A stretch of 64,000 bases of DNA, taken from the NCBI GenBank assembly GCA_015493525.1, contig WGCY01000047.1, positions 19,233-83,232 of the forward strand, in the 5' to 3' direction. Below are positions 1 through 7,468 of the stretch, in pieces (position 1 is the stretch's first letter; each line of letters begins with the position of its first letter). This stretch comes from Bacteroidales bacterium. GTDB taxonomy: Bacteria > Bacteroidota > Bacteroidia > Bacteroidales > F082. A program made the position numbers and the translations under genes. The notes below the pieces were generated by a model. It was not told where the DNA came from. It did no database searches and saw only the letters and a list, made by a program, of their open reading frames with translations.

Positions 1-1036
1 ATTTTTCCTCCAGCAGCTTTTGTAAAATTTGCGCCGGGGTGGCATTCTTCAGCCCGATCTTGCGCCGGTCAAAAATCCCGAGCCATTTCAACTTCTCCAT
101 AACTACCGGATCCGCAGCATTTTGACAATATTCCTGTAATTTTATCTCCACCGGGACATTGGGTTCGTACTGCATGAAAGAATTGATAAAATCACGGTAG
201 GTTATATTTTCGGAATCCTCCATAATGTAGGTATCATCCGTAGCCCCAAGGCTCACAAAGACATTCCAGGCTTTGGCAAACCCGGGCCGCCGGATAGTAC
301 CCCGATACATGGAAGGGATATCTTTCAGTCCGTATATCTCCCTGTATGCCAATGAGTCGCGATTTGCATAGATCTCAAAATCGCCATATTGCAGAATTTT
401 TCGGCTGATAGTCCGGTCGAAAAGCCTGAAATACGGAGTGTATTTATAGCGTCCCTGCTGAATAAACTGCGACACACCGTTTCCGGCAAGGACCACATTG
501 CGGGGATTCCAGGTGAGTTTGTAATTCCACGGGTTATTATCACTTTCGGGAGCTATCAACCCGCCGGTAAACGAGTTGAAAGAGAGAATTTCGCCCCCCG
601 TTTTCTGGATGCGATGAATGATACGCATGGCCGACATGTGGTCAATGCCCGGGTCAACACCAAGTTCCATCAAAATGGGCACTTTGGCTTTTTTGGCCAG
701 CTCATCATATCCTTTTATTTCGTCGGTAACATAAGAGGCTGTCAGCATGGGCTTACGCAAATCAATACATTTCTTGGCCACCAGATGGTGCATAAAGGCC
801 GGCAACATGGAAATAACAATATCGGCCTTGGCAATGGCCCGCCAGCTCTCCAGATCATCGGTAATATCAAACACAATGGCTTTTCCACGGGGATGGCCGT
901 TCACTTTTTTACGGGCCAGTGCTTCGTTCATATCGGCCACAGTGATGTGCCAGTCGTATTGGGGAGCATTCTCCAACAAATATTCAATCAGGCTTTGGGT
1001 GGACAAGCCGGCACCCAGAACAAGGATATTTTTCAT
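1..1036 (-). CDS. Saccharopine dehydrogenase family protein, 3'-truncated by window edge
   Basis: Absent from the ORF track because it has no stop inside the window. Reading the minus strand from the ATG at 1036 gives an open frame of 345 codons starting MKNILVLGAGLSTQSLIEYL, with a Rossmann nucleotide-binding motif (GAGLS) at the N-terminus and a saccharopine-dehydrogenase-like C-terminal domain (MELGVDPGIDHMSA, then FNSFTGGLIAPES). Known for the family: oxidation of saccharopine to glutamate and aminoadipate semialdehyde, the second step of lysine breakdown. It lies 58 bp downstream of the lysine-ketoglutarate reductase-like gene on the same strand, so the two halves of the eukaryotic AASS enzyme appear as adjacent genes. 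A carboxynorspermidine-dehydrogenase-like function is the main alternative, but the neighbour argues for lysine catabolism. The long + strand ORF 389-1258 is its shadow. Confidence 0.82.
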   Translation of the reverse strand, partial: MKNILVLGAGLSTQSLIEYLLENAPQYDWHITVADMNEALARKKVNGHPRGKAIVFDITDDLESWRAIAKADIVISMLPAFMHHLVAKKCIDLRKPMLTASYVTDEIKGYDELAKKAKVPILMELGVDPGIDHMSAMRIIHRIQKTGGEILSFNSFTGGLIAPESDNNPWNYKLTWNPRNVVLAGNGVSQFIQQGRYKYTPYFRLFDRTISRKILQYGDFEIYANRDSLAYREIYGLKDIPSMYRGTIRRPGFAKAWNVFVSLGATDDTYIMEDSENITYRDFINSFMQYEPNVPVEIKLQEYCQNAADPVVMEKLKWLGIFDRRKIGLKNATPAQILQKLLEEK

Positions 1037-1094
1037 AAAATTATTTTTTATAGACTATTAAAAAAGCCATCGATATGTTCGACGGCCATAAAAT

Positions 1095-2405
1095 TTAGCG
1101 GTTCAAATATTTTTCAAGATGTTTATAATCGGGGGTTAATTCTCCATGGTATAAAATCATGGCCTTTTTCAAAGGGTCAGGAACCTGCAGTTTGTCAAAA
1201 GGGACTTCAAAATCAGCTTCCAACAAACCCGGCAAAAATTTTATCAATGCATCGCTGAATGCCTGTGAAGATTCACGCGGCAACTCACTGGGAAGTATGT
1301 CCACAGCCATGACCAGAACACCTTCTCCATCAAAGCCCATCACCGGCTCACGGGTCTCCGGATGGTAAACAAAAACAGGGTCTTCAATGGCGGTGCCTTT
1401 ATGGGTAATCTCCACGGAACCATCCGGGTCGCAGGTAACATCGCCAATCACTTCGAGCCTCAGGTTTTCATTTTTCCACAGCGTTTCCAGATAATCTTTG
1501 GTAACAATACGCGGATAACGGTCGTCCCAGTACATACAATTCATCAGCACGGTAAGGTGCGGCAGGTACTGCTCAAAAACGCCCTCAAATCGTTCGGGAA
1601 AGTGATAATATTCCTGTAAATCAAAACGCTTCCCGGCTTCTTTCGGCCTTGCCAGGTGCTTTTCTTCAAAGACCACTTTATAAATTACATTAGCCGGAAG
1701 ATGGTCCTGCTTTTTTAATTTCAGCAATTCGGCAGGAGAAATTTCGATATTCGGCAACAGGCCGATAATTTCCTGCGCCCCTTTTGAAACATTTCCGTAG
1801 CCGGTGATCCCGACCACCACAGGGGCCATCCCTGCGGGCAGCCCGGCACGTGCAATCTCCTGTCCCACAGCCGAAACAGCAGCCTTTGCTTCTTCCAGCG
1901 AGTCATAATGATGCGTTTGCTTCAAGTTCAAGAAAGGCGTATTCATTCCTTTTCTCTTCAAACGCTCTCCCAATGACCACAATGAATTAATCATTCCGGC
2001 CAGGCCGGCAAAACGTCCGAAGAAAATCAACCGGCGGCCCTGTGCATCCACAATCCGTTCATAATCGATAAGGTTGATTTTATGCGCCATCATATTTCGC
2101 AGCAGCGGCATGTTATAAGACTGGCCCTTAATGGTATGGCTGAAAAAAATATACGTTTTGTGTGCATCAAAATAATCTAATGGCATCTCTTTTACCCCCA
2201 GTACCACATCCGTCTCAAGGGGTTCCTCACGCAACACGGCACCGGCCTGTCGGTATTCATCATCTTTAAAAACCCGCTTTGCGGAAGGGACAACCTGTAT
2301 CTCTATCCCCTTTTCAACCAATTGCCTCACATGTTCCGGCACAAGGGCTACCCTGCGCTCCATCAAATACTTATCTTCGTAACGAATACCAATCTTGTGT
2401 TTCAT
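1095..2405 (-). CDS. Lysine-ketoglutarate reductase-like (alanine dehydrogenase/PNT fold) protein
   Basis: 436 aa from the ATG at 2405. The N-terminal part (MKHKIGIRYEDKYLMERRVA) has the alanine dehydrogenase/transhydrogenase N-terminal fold found in lysine-ketoglutarate reductases, and a Rossmann motif GITGYGNVSKGA lies near residues 199-210. Known for the family: NADPH-dependent condensation of lysine with 2-oxoglutarate to saccharopine. The ORF track begins at a TTG at 2423, but that codon lies beside the minus-strand -7 box (2428-2435), so the ATG 18 nt downstream is the better start. The following saccharopine dehydrogenase completes the pair. Alanine dehydrogenase is less likely because of the length and the partner gene. 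Confidence 0.75.
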   Translation of the reverse strand: MKHKIGIRYEDKYLMERRVALVPEHVRQLVEKGIEIQVVPSAKRVFKDDEYRQAGAVLREEPLETDVVLGVKEMPLDYFDAHKTYIFFSHTIKGQSYNMPLLRNMMAHKINLIDYERIVDAQGRRLIFFGRFAGLAGMINSLWSLGERLKRKGMNTPFLNLKQTHHYDSLEEAKAAVSAVGQEIARAGLPAGMAPVVVGITGYGNVSKGAQEIIGLLPNIEISPAELLKLKKQDHLPANVIYKVVFEEKHLARPKEAGKRFDLQEYYHFPERFEGVFEQYLPHLTVLMNCMYWDDRYPRIVTKDYLETLWKNENLRLEVIGDVTCDPDGSVEITHKGTAIEDPVFVYHPETREPVMGFDGEGVLVMAVDILPSELPRESSQAFSDALIKFLPGLLEADFEVPFDKLQVPDPLKKAMILYHGELTPDYKHLEKYLNR

Positions 2406-2427
2406 CTTTCTCAATTTTTTCAAAAGG

Positions 2428-2435
2428 CAAACTTA
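2428..2435 (-). promoter_or_regulatory. -7 promoter box of the lysine-degradation pair
   Basis: TAAGTTTG on the minus strand matches the Bacteroidota -7 consensus TAnnTTTG exactly. It lies 22 nt before the ATG at 2405, which supports that start over the TTG at 2423. I do not see a clear -33 element. Confidence 0.5.
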
Positions 2436-2588
2436 TGAAATAATGGGTGGATATAAAAATAAGTGTTTTACTGATTTTGCAAACGATTGAAAGGGCTGAT
2501 TTTCCCATCAAGATAACCATCACCGCTTTTTGACAACTGTTAACACCCGTTTGGGCGGAAAAGAGAAAAACAGAAAGACAATTTTATG

Positions 2589-2596
2589 TACTTTTG
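2589..2596 (+). promoter_or_regulatory. -7 promoter box of ppdK
   Basis: TACTTTTG matches TAnnTTTG and lies 44 nt before the ppdK ATG, leaving a short A/T-rich leader. A -33 TTTG at the usual spacing is not evident. The 235 bp between the LKR gene and ppdK carry divergent promoters and nothing else that I recognise. Confidence 0.5.
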
Positions 2597-2640
2597 TAAC
2601 TGTAAAACAGAAAAAATATTTTTAAACAAAATTTTATAAA

Positions 2641-5391
2641 ATGTCTAAAGCAAAGTATGTTTATCTTTTCGGCGACCGCAAAGCCGAAGGAAATGCAAAA
2701 ATGAAAAACCTCCTTGGCGGCAAAGGAGCCAATCTTGCTGAAATGAACCTTATCGGTGTACCGGTTCCTCCCGGTTTCACCATCACCACCGAAATTTGTA
2801 CACTATACAATGAAAAAGGCCGCGACTATGCCGTTGACCTTATTAAAGAGGATGTAACACAGGCCATTGCCCATGTGGAAAACATTATGGGAATGAAATT
2901 TGGCGACCAGGAAAACCCTTTGCTCGTCTCCGTACGTTCCGGTGCCCGCGCTTCCATGCCGGGGATGATGGACACTGTCCTCAACCTCGGAATGAATGAC
3001 AACGCCGTGGAAGGTATTGCTGCCAAATCGGGGAACCCGCGTTTTGCCTGGGATTCCTACCGTCGTTTTGTCCAGATGTATGGCGATGTGGTGCTGGGCA
3101 TGAAACCCGAGTCAAAAGAAGCGGAAGACCCCTTTGAAATAATTATCGGTGCCATGAAGAAAAAACGCGGTGTAGCCCTTGACACCGAGCTTTGTGCCGA
3201 TGACCTGAAAGAGTTGGTAGCACAATTTAAAGCTGCCGTAAAAAAACAAACAGGCAAAGATTTCCCGGACGACCCGTGGGAACAACTTTGGGGTGCCATT
3301 ATGGCCGTCTTCGACAGCTGGATGAACGAAAGGGCCATCCTCTACCGTAAACTGAATAAAATTCCCGATGAATGGGGAACCGCTGTCAGCGTACAGGCCA
3401 TGGTATTTGGAAATATGGGCAACACGTCGGCTACGGGCGTAGCTTTTACCCGCGATGCCGCCACCGGCGAAAATATTTTCACCGGCGAATACCTGATTAA
3501 CGCGCAGGGCGAAGATGTGGTGGCCGGTGTCCGTACGCCGCAGCAAATTACACTCGAAGGCTCCAAACGCTGGGCAAAACTGGCCAATGTCTCCGAAAAG
3601 GAAAGAGCAGAGAAATATCCTTCGCTTGAAGAAGCCATGCCGGAAGTTTATCAGGACCTCTTCAATACACAGGAAAACCTGGAAAAACATTACCGCGACA
3701 TGCAGGACATGGAGTTCACCATTCAGGATGGAAAACTCTGGCTGCTGCAAACACGTACCGGTAAACGTACCGGTGCTGCCATGGTGAAGATTGCCATGGA
3801 CATGCTGCACGAAAAAATCATCACCAAAGAGGAAGCCATCATGCGTGTTGAGCCAAACAAGCTGGATGAACTTTTGCATCCGGTATTTGATAAAGAGGCC
3901 GTTAGCAAAGCCAAAATAGTGGCCAAAGGATTACCTGCCTCGCCCGGTGCAGCTACCGGACAGGTCGTTTTCCATGCCGATGATGCCGAAAAATGGGCTG
4001 CCGATGGCAAAAAAGTTGTGCTGGTCCGTATCGAAACTTCCCCCGAAGACCTCAAAGGCATGAACTCTGCCGAAGGCATCCTTACCGCCCGTGGTGGAAT
4101 GACTTCGCACGCTGCCGTTGTGGCCCGCGGAATGGGCAAATGCTGCGTCTCCGGTGCCGGAAGCATCAAAATCGACTACAAAGTCAAGACACTGGAAATG
4201 GCCGGCAACAAATACAAAGAGGGTGATTTTATCTCCCTGAACGGTTCCACCGGCGAAGTGTATGATGGTATGATTAAAACCGTTGACCCGGAAATGAGCG
4301 GGTATTTTGGCAAGCTGATGGAACTTTCCGACAAAAAATCCCGTCTGGCCGTCAGGACCAATGCTGATACGCCGCTGGATGCCCGCGTAGCCCGTGAGTT
4401 TGGGGCAAAAGGTATCGGCCTTTGCCGTACCGAACACATGTTCTTCGGTGGCGACAAAATCATTGCCATGCGCGAAATGATCCTTGCCGAAGATGAACAG
4501 GGCCGCCGCAAGGCACTGGAAAAACTGTTGCCCATCCAGCGCAAGGACTTTGAAGGTATCTTCGGAGCCATGCACGGACTTCCCGTAACCGTGCGCCTGC
4601 TTGACCCGCCGTTGCACGAATTTGTGCCCCATGAGGAAAAAGGCCAAAAGGAAATGGCCAAAGTTATGGGTGTTTCCCTCGAAACCATCAAAGCCAAAGT
4701 AGAAGCATTGAGCGAAGTCAACCCCATGCTTGGACACCGTGGCTGCCGCCTGGGAAATACCTATCCGGAAATTACGGAAATGCAGAGCCGCGCCATTATT
4801 GAAGCCGCCCTTGATTTGAAAGCACGCAAAATTGATGCCCATCCGGAGATCATGATTCCGCTTACCGGCACACTGGCCGAAATGAAAATGCAGGAACAAA
4901 TTGTCCGCGCAACCATTGAAAAGGTCTTTGAAGAAAGGGGACAAAGTATTGATTACATGGTTGGTACCATGATTGAAGTACCACGTGCCGCACTCACCGC
5001 CGATGAGATTGCCAAATCAGCCGAGTTCTTCTCTTTCGGCACCAACGACCTCACACAGATGACTTTCGGTTATTCGCGTGATGATGCCGGCAAGTTCCTG
5101 CCCATTTACATTGAAAAAGGTATCCTCAAGAACGACCCGTTCCAGGTACTTGACCAGGAAGGCGTGGGACAGCTTGTTGAAATGGCAGTTAAAAAAGGCC
5201 GCAAGACCCGTAAAAAAATCAAACTCGGCATTTGTGGTGAACATGGCGGCGAACCCAGTTCCATTGAGTTCTGCCACCGTGCCGGCCTGAATTATGTCAG
5301 CTGCTCGCCTTACCGCGTGCCGATTGCCCGTTTGGCAGCTGCCCAGGCAAACATTATGAACAAGAGAAGCTGGAAGAAGAAAAACAAATAG
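2641..5391 (+). CDS. ppdK: Pyruvate, phosphate dikinase
   Basis: 916 aa, the normal length for the family. It interconverts pyruvate + ATP + Pi with PEP + AMP + PPi in the cytoplasm, giving a reversible link between glycolysis and gluconeogenesis. The nucleotide-binding N-terminal domain opens with GGKGANLAEM (residues 26-35). The swivelling phosphohistidine domain carries GGMTSHAAVVARG with the catalytic His at about residue 490. The C-terminal PEP/pyruvate-binding barrel has GTNDLTQMTFGYSRDD and the LGICGEHGGEP motif with Cys near residue 865. The gene stands alone with its own promoter and a strong terminator. Several long minus-strand ORFs across it are shadows. Confidence 0.98.
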   Translation: MSKAKYVYLFGDRKAEGNAKMKNLLGGKGANLAEMNLIGVPVPPGFTITTEICTLYNEKGRDYAVDLIKEDVTQAIAHVENIMGMKFGDQENPLLVSVRSGARASMPGMMDTVLNLGMNDNAVEGIAAKSGNPRFAWDSYRRFVQMYGDVVLGMKPESKEAEDPFEIIIGAMKKKRGVALDTELCADDLKELVAQFKAAVKKQTGKDFPDDPWEQLWGAIMAVFDSWMNERAILYRKLNKIPDEWGTAVSVQAMVFGNMGNTSATGVAFTRDAATGENIFTGEYLINAQGEDVVAGVRTPQQITLEGSKRWAKLANVSEKERAEKYPSLEEAMPEVYQDLFNTQENLEKHYRDMQDMEFTIQDGKLWLLQTRTGKRTGAAMVKIAMDMLHEKIITKEEAIMRVEPNKLDELLHPVFDKEAVSKAKIVAKGLPASPGAATGQVVFHADDAEKWAADGKKVVLVRIETSPEDLKGMNSAEGILTARGGMTSHAAVVARGMGKCCVSGAGSIKIDYKVKTLEMAGNKYKEGDFISLNGSTGEVYDGMIKTVDPEMSGYFGKLMELSDKKSRLAVRTNADTPLDARVAREFGAKGIGLCRTEHMFFGGDKIIAMREMILAEDEQGRRKALEKLLPIQRKDFEGIFGAMHGLPVTVRLLDPPLHEFVPHEEKGQKEMAKVMGVSLETIKAKVEALSEVNPMLGHRGCRLGNTYPEITEMQSRAIIEAALDLKARKIDAHPEIMIPLTGTLAEMKMQEQIVRATIEKVFEERGQSIDYMVGTMIEVPRAALTADEIAKSAEFFSFGTNDLTQMTFGYSRDDAGKFLPIYIEKGILKNDPFQVLDQEGVGQLVEMAVKKGRKTRKKIKLGICGEHGGEPSSIEFCHRAGLNYVSCSPYRVPIARLAAAQANIMNKRSWKKKNK

Positions 5392-5412
5392 ATTCCGAAA
5401 GCGACATCCAAC

Positions 5413-5444
5413 AAGCCGGCCTGCATTTTCAGGCCGGCTTTTTT
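5413..5444 (+). terminator. Rho-independent terminator after ppdK
   Basis: Perfect 11-bp stem AAGCCGGCCTG / CAGGCCGGCTT with a 6-nt loop, followed directly by a run of T, starting 22 bp after the ppdK stop. Confidence 0.9.
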
Positions 5445-5490
5445 AATACCCTTCATTTTCTATCGTATCTTTGCCGGTAAACAACCATCC

Positions 5491-7026
5491 ATGGGATACA
5501 AACAACTGTCTTTAAAACTTCCACCGGATTATTCACCGGAGCAACTCCAACACAAAATTGCCAAAGTTCTGCACATCAGTGATTTTTCATTTCAAATTAC
5601 CCACAAAAGCCTGGATGCCCGGAAAAAAAGTTTTATTCACTGGGAAATCCGTGTGCTGGTAAGCACTCCCGAAATAAGTGGCGAAGAACCGCAAAAGCAG
5701 GCAGTACTGGAAATTCCTTACAAAAAAAGAAAGGAAAAAGCGGTGGTTGTGGGCAGCGGACCGGCAGGATTTTTTGCTGCTTATGTCCTGCAAAAAGCAG
5801 GTATCCAAACTACCCTCGTCGAACGTGGAACCGCAGTGGATAAAAGAAGCCGTGAGATTGAGCTTTTTGAAAAAACTGCCGTTTTTCATCCCAAAAGCAA
5901 CTATGCATTTGGCGAAGGCGGTGCCGGCACCTTTTCCGATGGCAAGCTCACCTCGCGGAGCAAACGAATTTCTCTCGAAAGACAGTTTATTTTAAAAAGT
6001 TACGTGGAAGCCGGTGCGCCTGAAGAGATTGAATACCTCGCCCACCCGCATCTCGGAACCGATAAGCTGAAACAGATGGTCAAAAACCTGCGACATTCTT
6101 TTGAAAGCTGTGGTGGTCAGATGCTCTTTGAAACACAAATGACCGGCCTTCGGGTAAAAAACGGCCGGGCAACCGCCATAGAAACGGACAAAGGGACAAT
6201 AGAAGCCGACTTTTTCATCATTGCCCAGGGACATTCTGCTTTCGAGACTTACCGCATGCTCATGAACAAAGGGGTTGGCTTTCATACCAAGAATTTTGCC
6301 CTCGGCAGCCGCATGGAGCATCCCCAGGAGCTGATAAACGAAGCGCAATGGGGCATAAAAAGGCTCAAAGGGGTCAAAGCCGCCGAGTACAGGCTCACTT
6401 CCCCCGGAGAGGGAGGCCATCCCGTTTACAGCTTCTGCATGTGCCCGGGCGGCGTGATTGTTCCCGCCACCGCCTTCGAAAACACCAACATCGTGAACGG
6501 CATGAGCCGTTACCTGCGCAATGGAAATTTTGCCAATGCTGCCTGTGTTGCCGGTCTTAACCTGAACAACCTGCTGCAACGTGAAGTTTCCGCAGAGGAG
6601 GCACTGGATTGGCTGGAAAATCTGGAACAAAATTTTTATCAATTTACCTCCGGCTACCGGGCACCCATTTGCAGCATCAAAGATTTCATCCGGCAAAAAG
6701 AGACTTCGGCAGGAAAAGAGACGAGTTATCCCATGGGAGTTGTGCAGGCACCGCTGTGGGAGCTGCTGCCGGCAGAAATATGCCGGGCCATGCGCAGGGG
6801 GCTCAAGGACTTCAGCAGAAAGATGAAAGGCTTTGAAGAAGGCAACCTGCTGGGATTGGAAAGCAAGACCTCCGCCCCTGTTCAGGTTGACCGTGAAAAA
6901 AGCGGACTTTGCTCCGGTTTCCAAAACCTTTATGTGGCCGGTGAAGGCAGTGGCTATTCCGGGGGCATCATCTCCAGTGCCGCCGATGGCATCAAAGCAG
7001 CCATGGATATTCTGAGAAATAACTAA
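5491..7026 (+). CDS. FAD-dependent dehydrogenase, COG2509 type
   Basis: 511 aa. The FAD-binding Rossmann motif VVVGSGPAGFFAAY lies near residues 85-98, after an N-terminal segment of about 80 residues typical of this family. Further family motifs are GEGGAGTFSDGKLTSRSK and a C-terminal AGEGSGYSGGIISSAADG that closes the FAD site. These proteins are annotated as NAD(P)/FAD-dependent oxidoreductases without a proven substrate, and I infer nothing more specific. It follows the ppdK terminator and precedes a palindrome, so it is probably monocistronic. The minus-strand ORF 5992-7125 is its shadow. Confidence 0.85.
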   Translation: MGYKQLSLKLPPDYSPEQLQHKIAKVLHISDFSFQITHKSLDARKKSFIHWEIRVLVSTPEISGEEPQKQAVLEIPYKKRKEKAVVVGSGPAGFFAAYVLQKAGIQTTLVERGTAVDKRSREIELFEKTAVFHPKSNYAFGEGGAGTFSDGKLTSRSKRISLERQFILKSYVEAGAPEEIEYLAHPHLGTDKLKQMVKNLRHSFESCGGQMLFETQMTGLRVKNGRATAIETDKGTIEADFFIIAQGHSAFETYRMLMNKGVGFHTKNFALGSRMEHPQELINEAQWGIKRLKGVKAAEYRLTSPGEGGHPVYSFCMCPGGVIVPATAFENTNIVNGMSRYLRNGNFANAACVAGLNLNNLLQREVSAEEALDWLENLEQNFYQFTSGYRAPICSIKDFIRQKETSAGKETSYPMGVVQAPLWELLPAEICRAMRRGLKDFSRKMKGFEEGNLLGLESKTSAPVQVDREKSGLCSGFQNLYVAGEGSGYSGGIISSAADGIKAAMDILRNN

Positions 7027-7041
7027 AAGATTTATCCGTTT

Positions 7042-7125
7042 CGACCTTTCAGGTCGGATCCGACCTGAAAGGTCGCTCATGTTCATAGCGCAAATGTCCA
7101 TGGTGCAAGTGTCCACTTGTACCAT
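7042..7125. repeat. REP-like palindromes after the FAD dehydrogenase gene
   Basis: A perfect 34-bp palindrome (half-site CGACCTTTCAGGTCGGA, 7042-7075) is followed by an imperfect hairpin built on GCAAGTGTCCACTTG (about 7104-7118). Related elements recur near 34.6, 57.4 and 58.7 kb. The first palindrome could act as a terminator, but no T-run follows. Confidence 0.7.
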
Positions 7126-7171
7126 ACTACTTAAACTGAAAATAAATTACAGAAATTGTCCCTGTTTTCTA

Positions 7172-7201
7172 TTTAAACTCTCCCTGTTTAGAATATATTT
7201 G
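7172..7201 (+). promoter_or_regulatory. Promoter of the FMN-riboswitch transcript
   Basis: The -7 box TATATTTG (7194-7201) is a perfect TAnnTTTG, with a TTTA in the -33 position (7172-7175) at 18-nt spacing. Transcription would begin a few nucleotides before the riboswitch at 7210. Confidence 0.6.
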
Positions 7202-7209
7202 CAACCGTA

Positions 7210-7327
7210 ATTCTTCAGGGCAGGGTGCAATTCCCGACCGGCGGTTAAAGTCCGCGACTCTCGCCTGAGGCGAGACTGACTCCGTGAAATCCGGAGGCCG
7301 ACAGTACAGTCTGGATGGAAGAAGAAT
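7210..7327 (+). promoter_or_regulatory. FMN riboswitch (RFN element)
   Basis: The conserved RFN core is visible: GGGCAGGGTGCAATTCCCGA, CCGGCGGTTAAAGTCCGCGA, a variable arm closed by CTCGCCTGAGGCGAG, then CCGTGAAATCCGGAGGCCGA and CAGTCTGGATGGAAGAAGAA. Helix P1 pairs ATTCTTC (7210-7216) with GAAGAAT (7321-7327). FMN binding normally lowers expression of the gene downstream. Here that gene is a TonB-dependent receptor and not a riboflavin biosynthesis gene. Confidence 0.95.
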
Positions 7328-7415
7328 TCGCTGCATAGGTCATATTTTGCCGGTACCGGTGTGTAAGCATCCGCCCGCACGAACAAAATGGCCGGTGTTA
7401 GTTATCTCCTTTTAT

Positions 7416-7441
7416 GCCCTGATGAATTGGGGCTTTTTTTA
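7416..7441 (+). terminator. Terminator of the FMN riboswitch expression platform
   Basis: Seven-pair hairpin GCCCTGA / TTGGGGC (two G-T pairs) with loop TGAA, then eight T. It lies between the aptamer and the receptor start, so FMN binding probably acts by premature termination. This is also why the ORF-track start at 7388, upstream of the terminator, is not credible. Confidence 0.75.
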
Positions 7442-7468
7442 TGGTTTTATTTTAATCTGCTCAAAGGC

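Noticed and set aside
389-1258. 289-aa + strand ORF at the left edge
   Set aside because: It is the antisense shadow of the saccharopine dehydrogenase, whose motifs read clearly on the minus strand.
3931-4944. 337-aa minus ORF inside ppdK (also 3112-3879 and 3723-4169)
   Set aside because: Antisense shadows of the strongly conserved ppdK coding sequence, with no recognisable protein features.
5992-7125. 377-aa minus ORF
   Set aside because: Shadow of the FAD-dependent dehydrogenase on the other strand. It also runs through the 7.04 kb palindrome.
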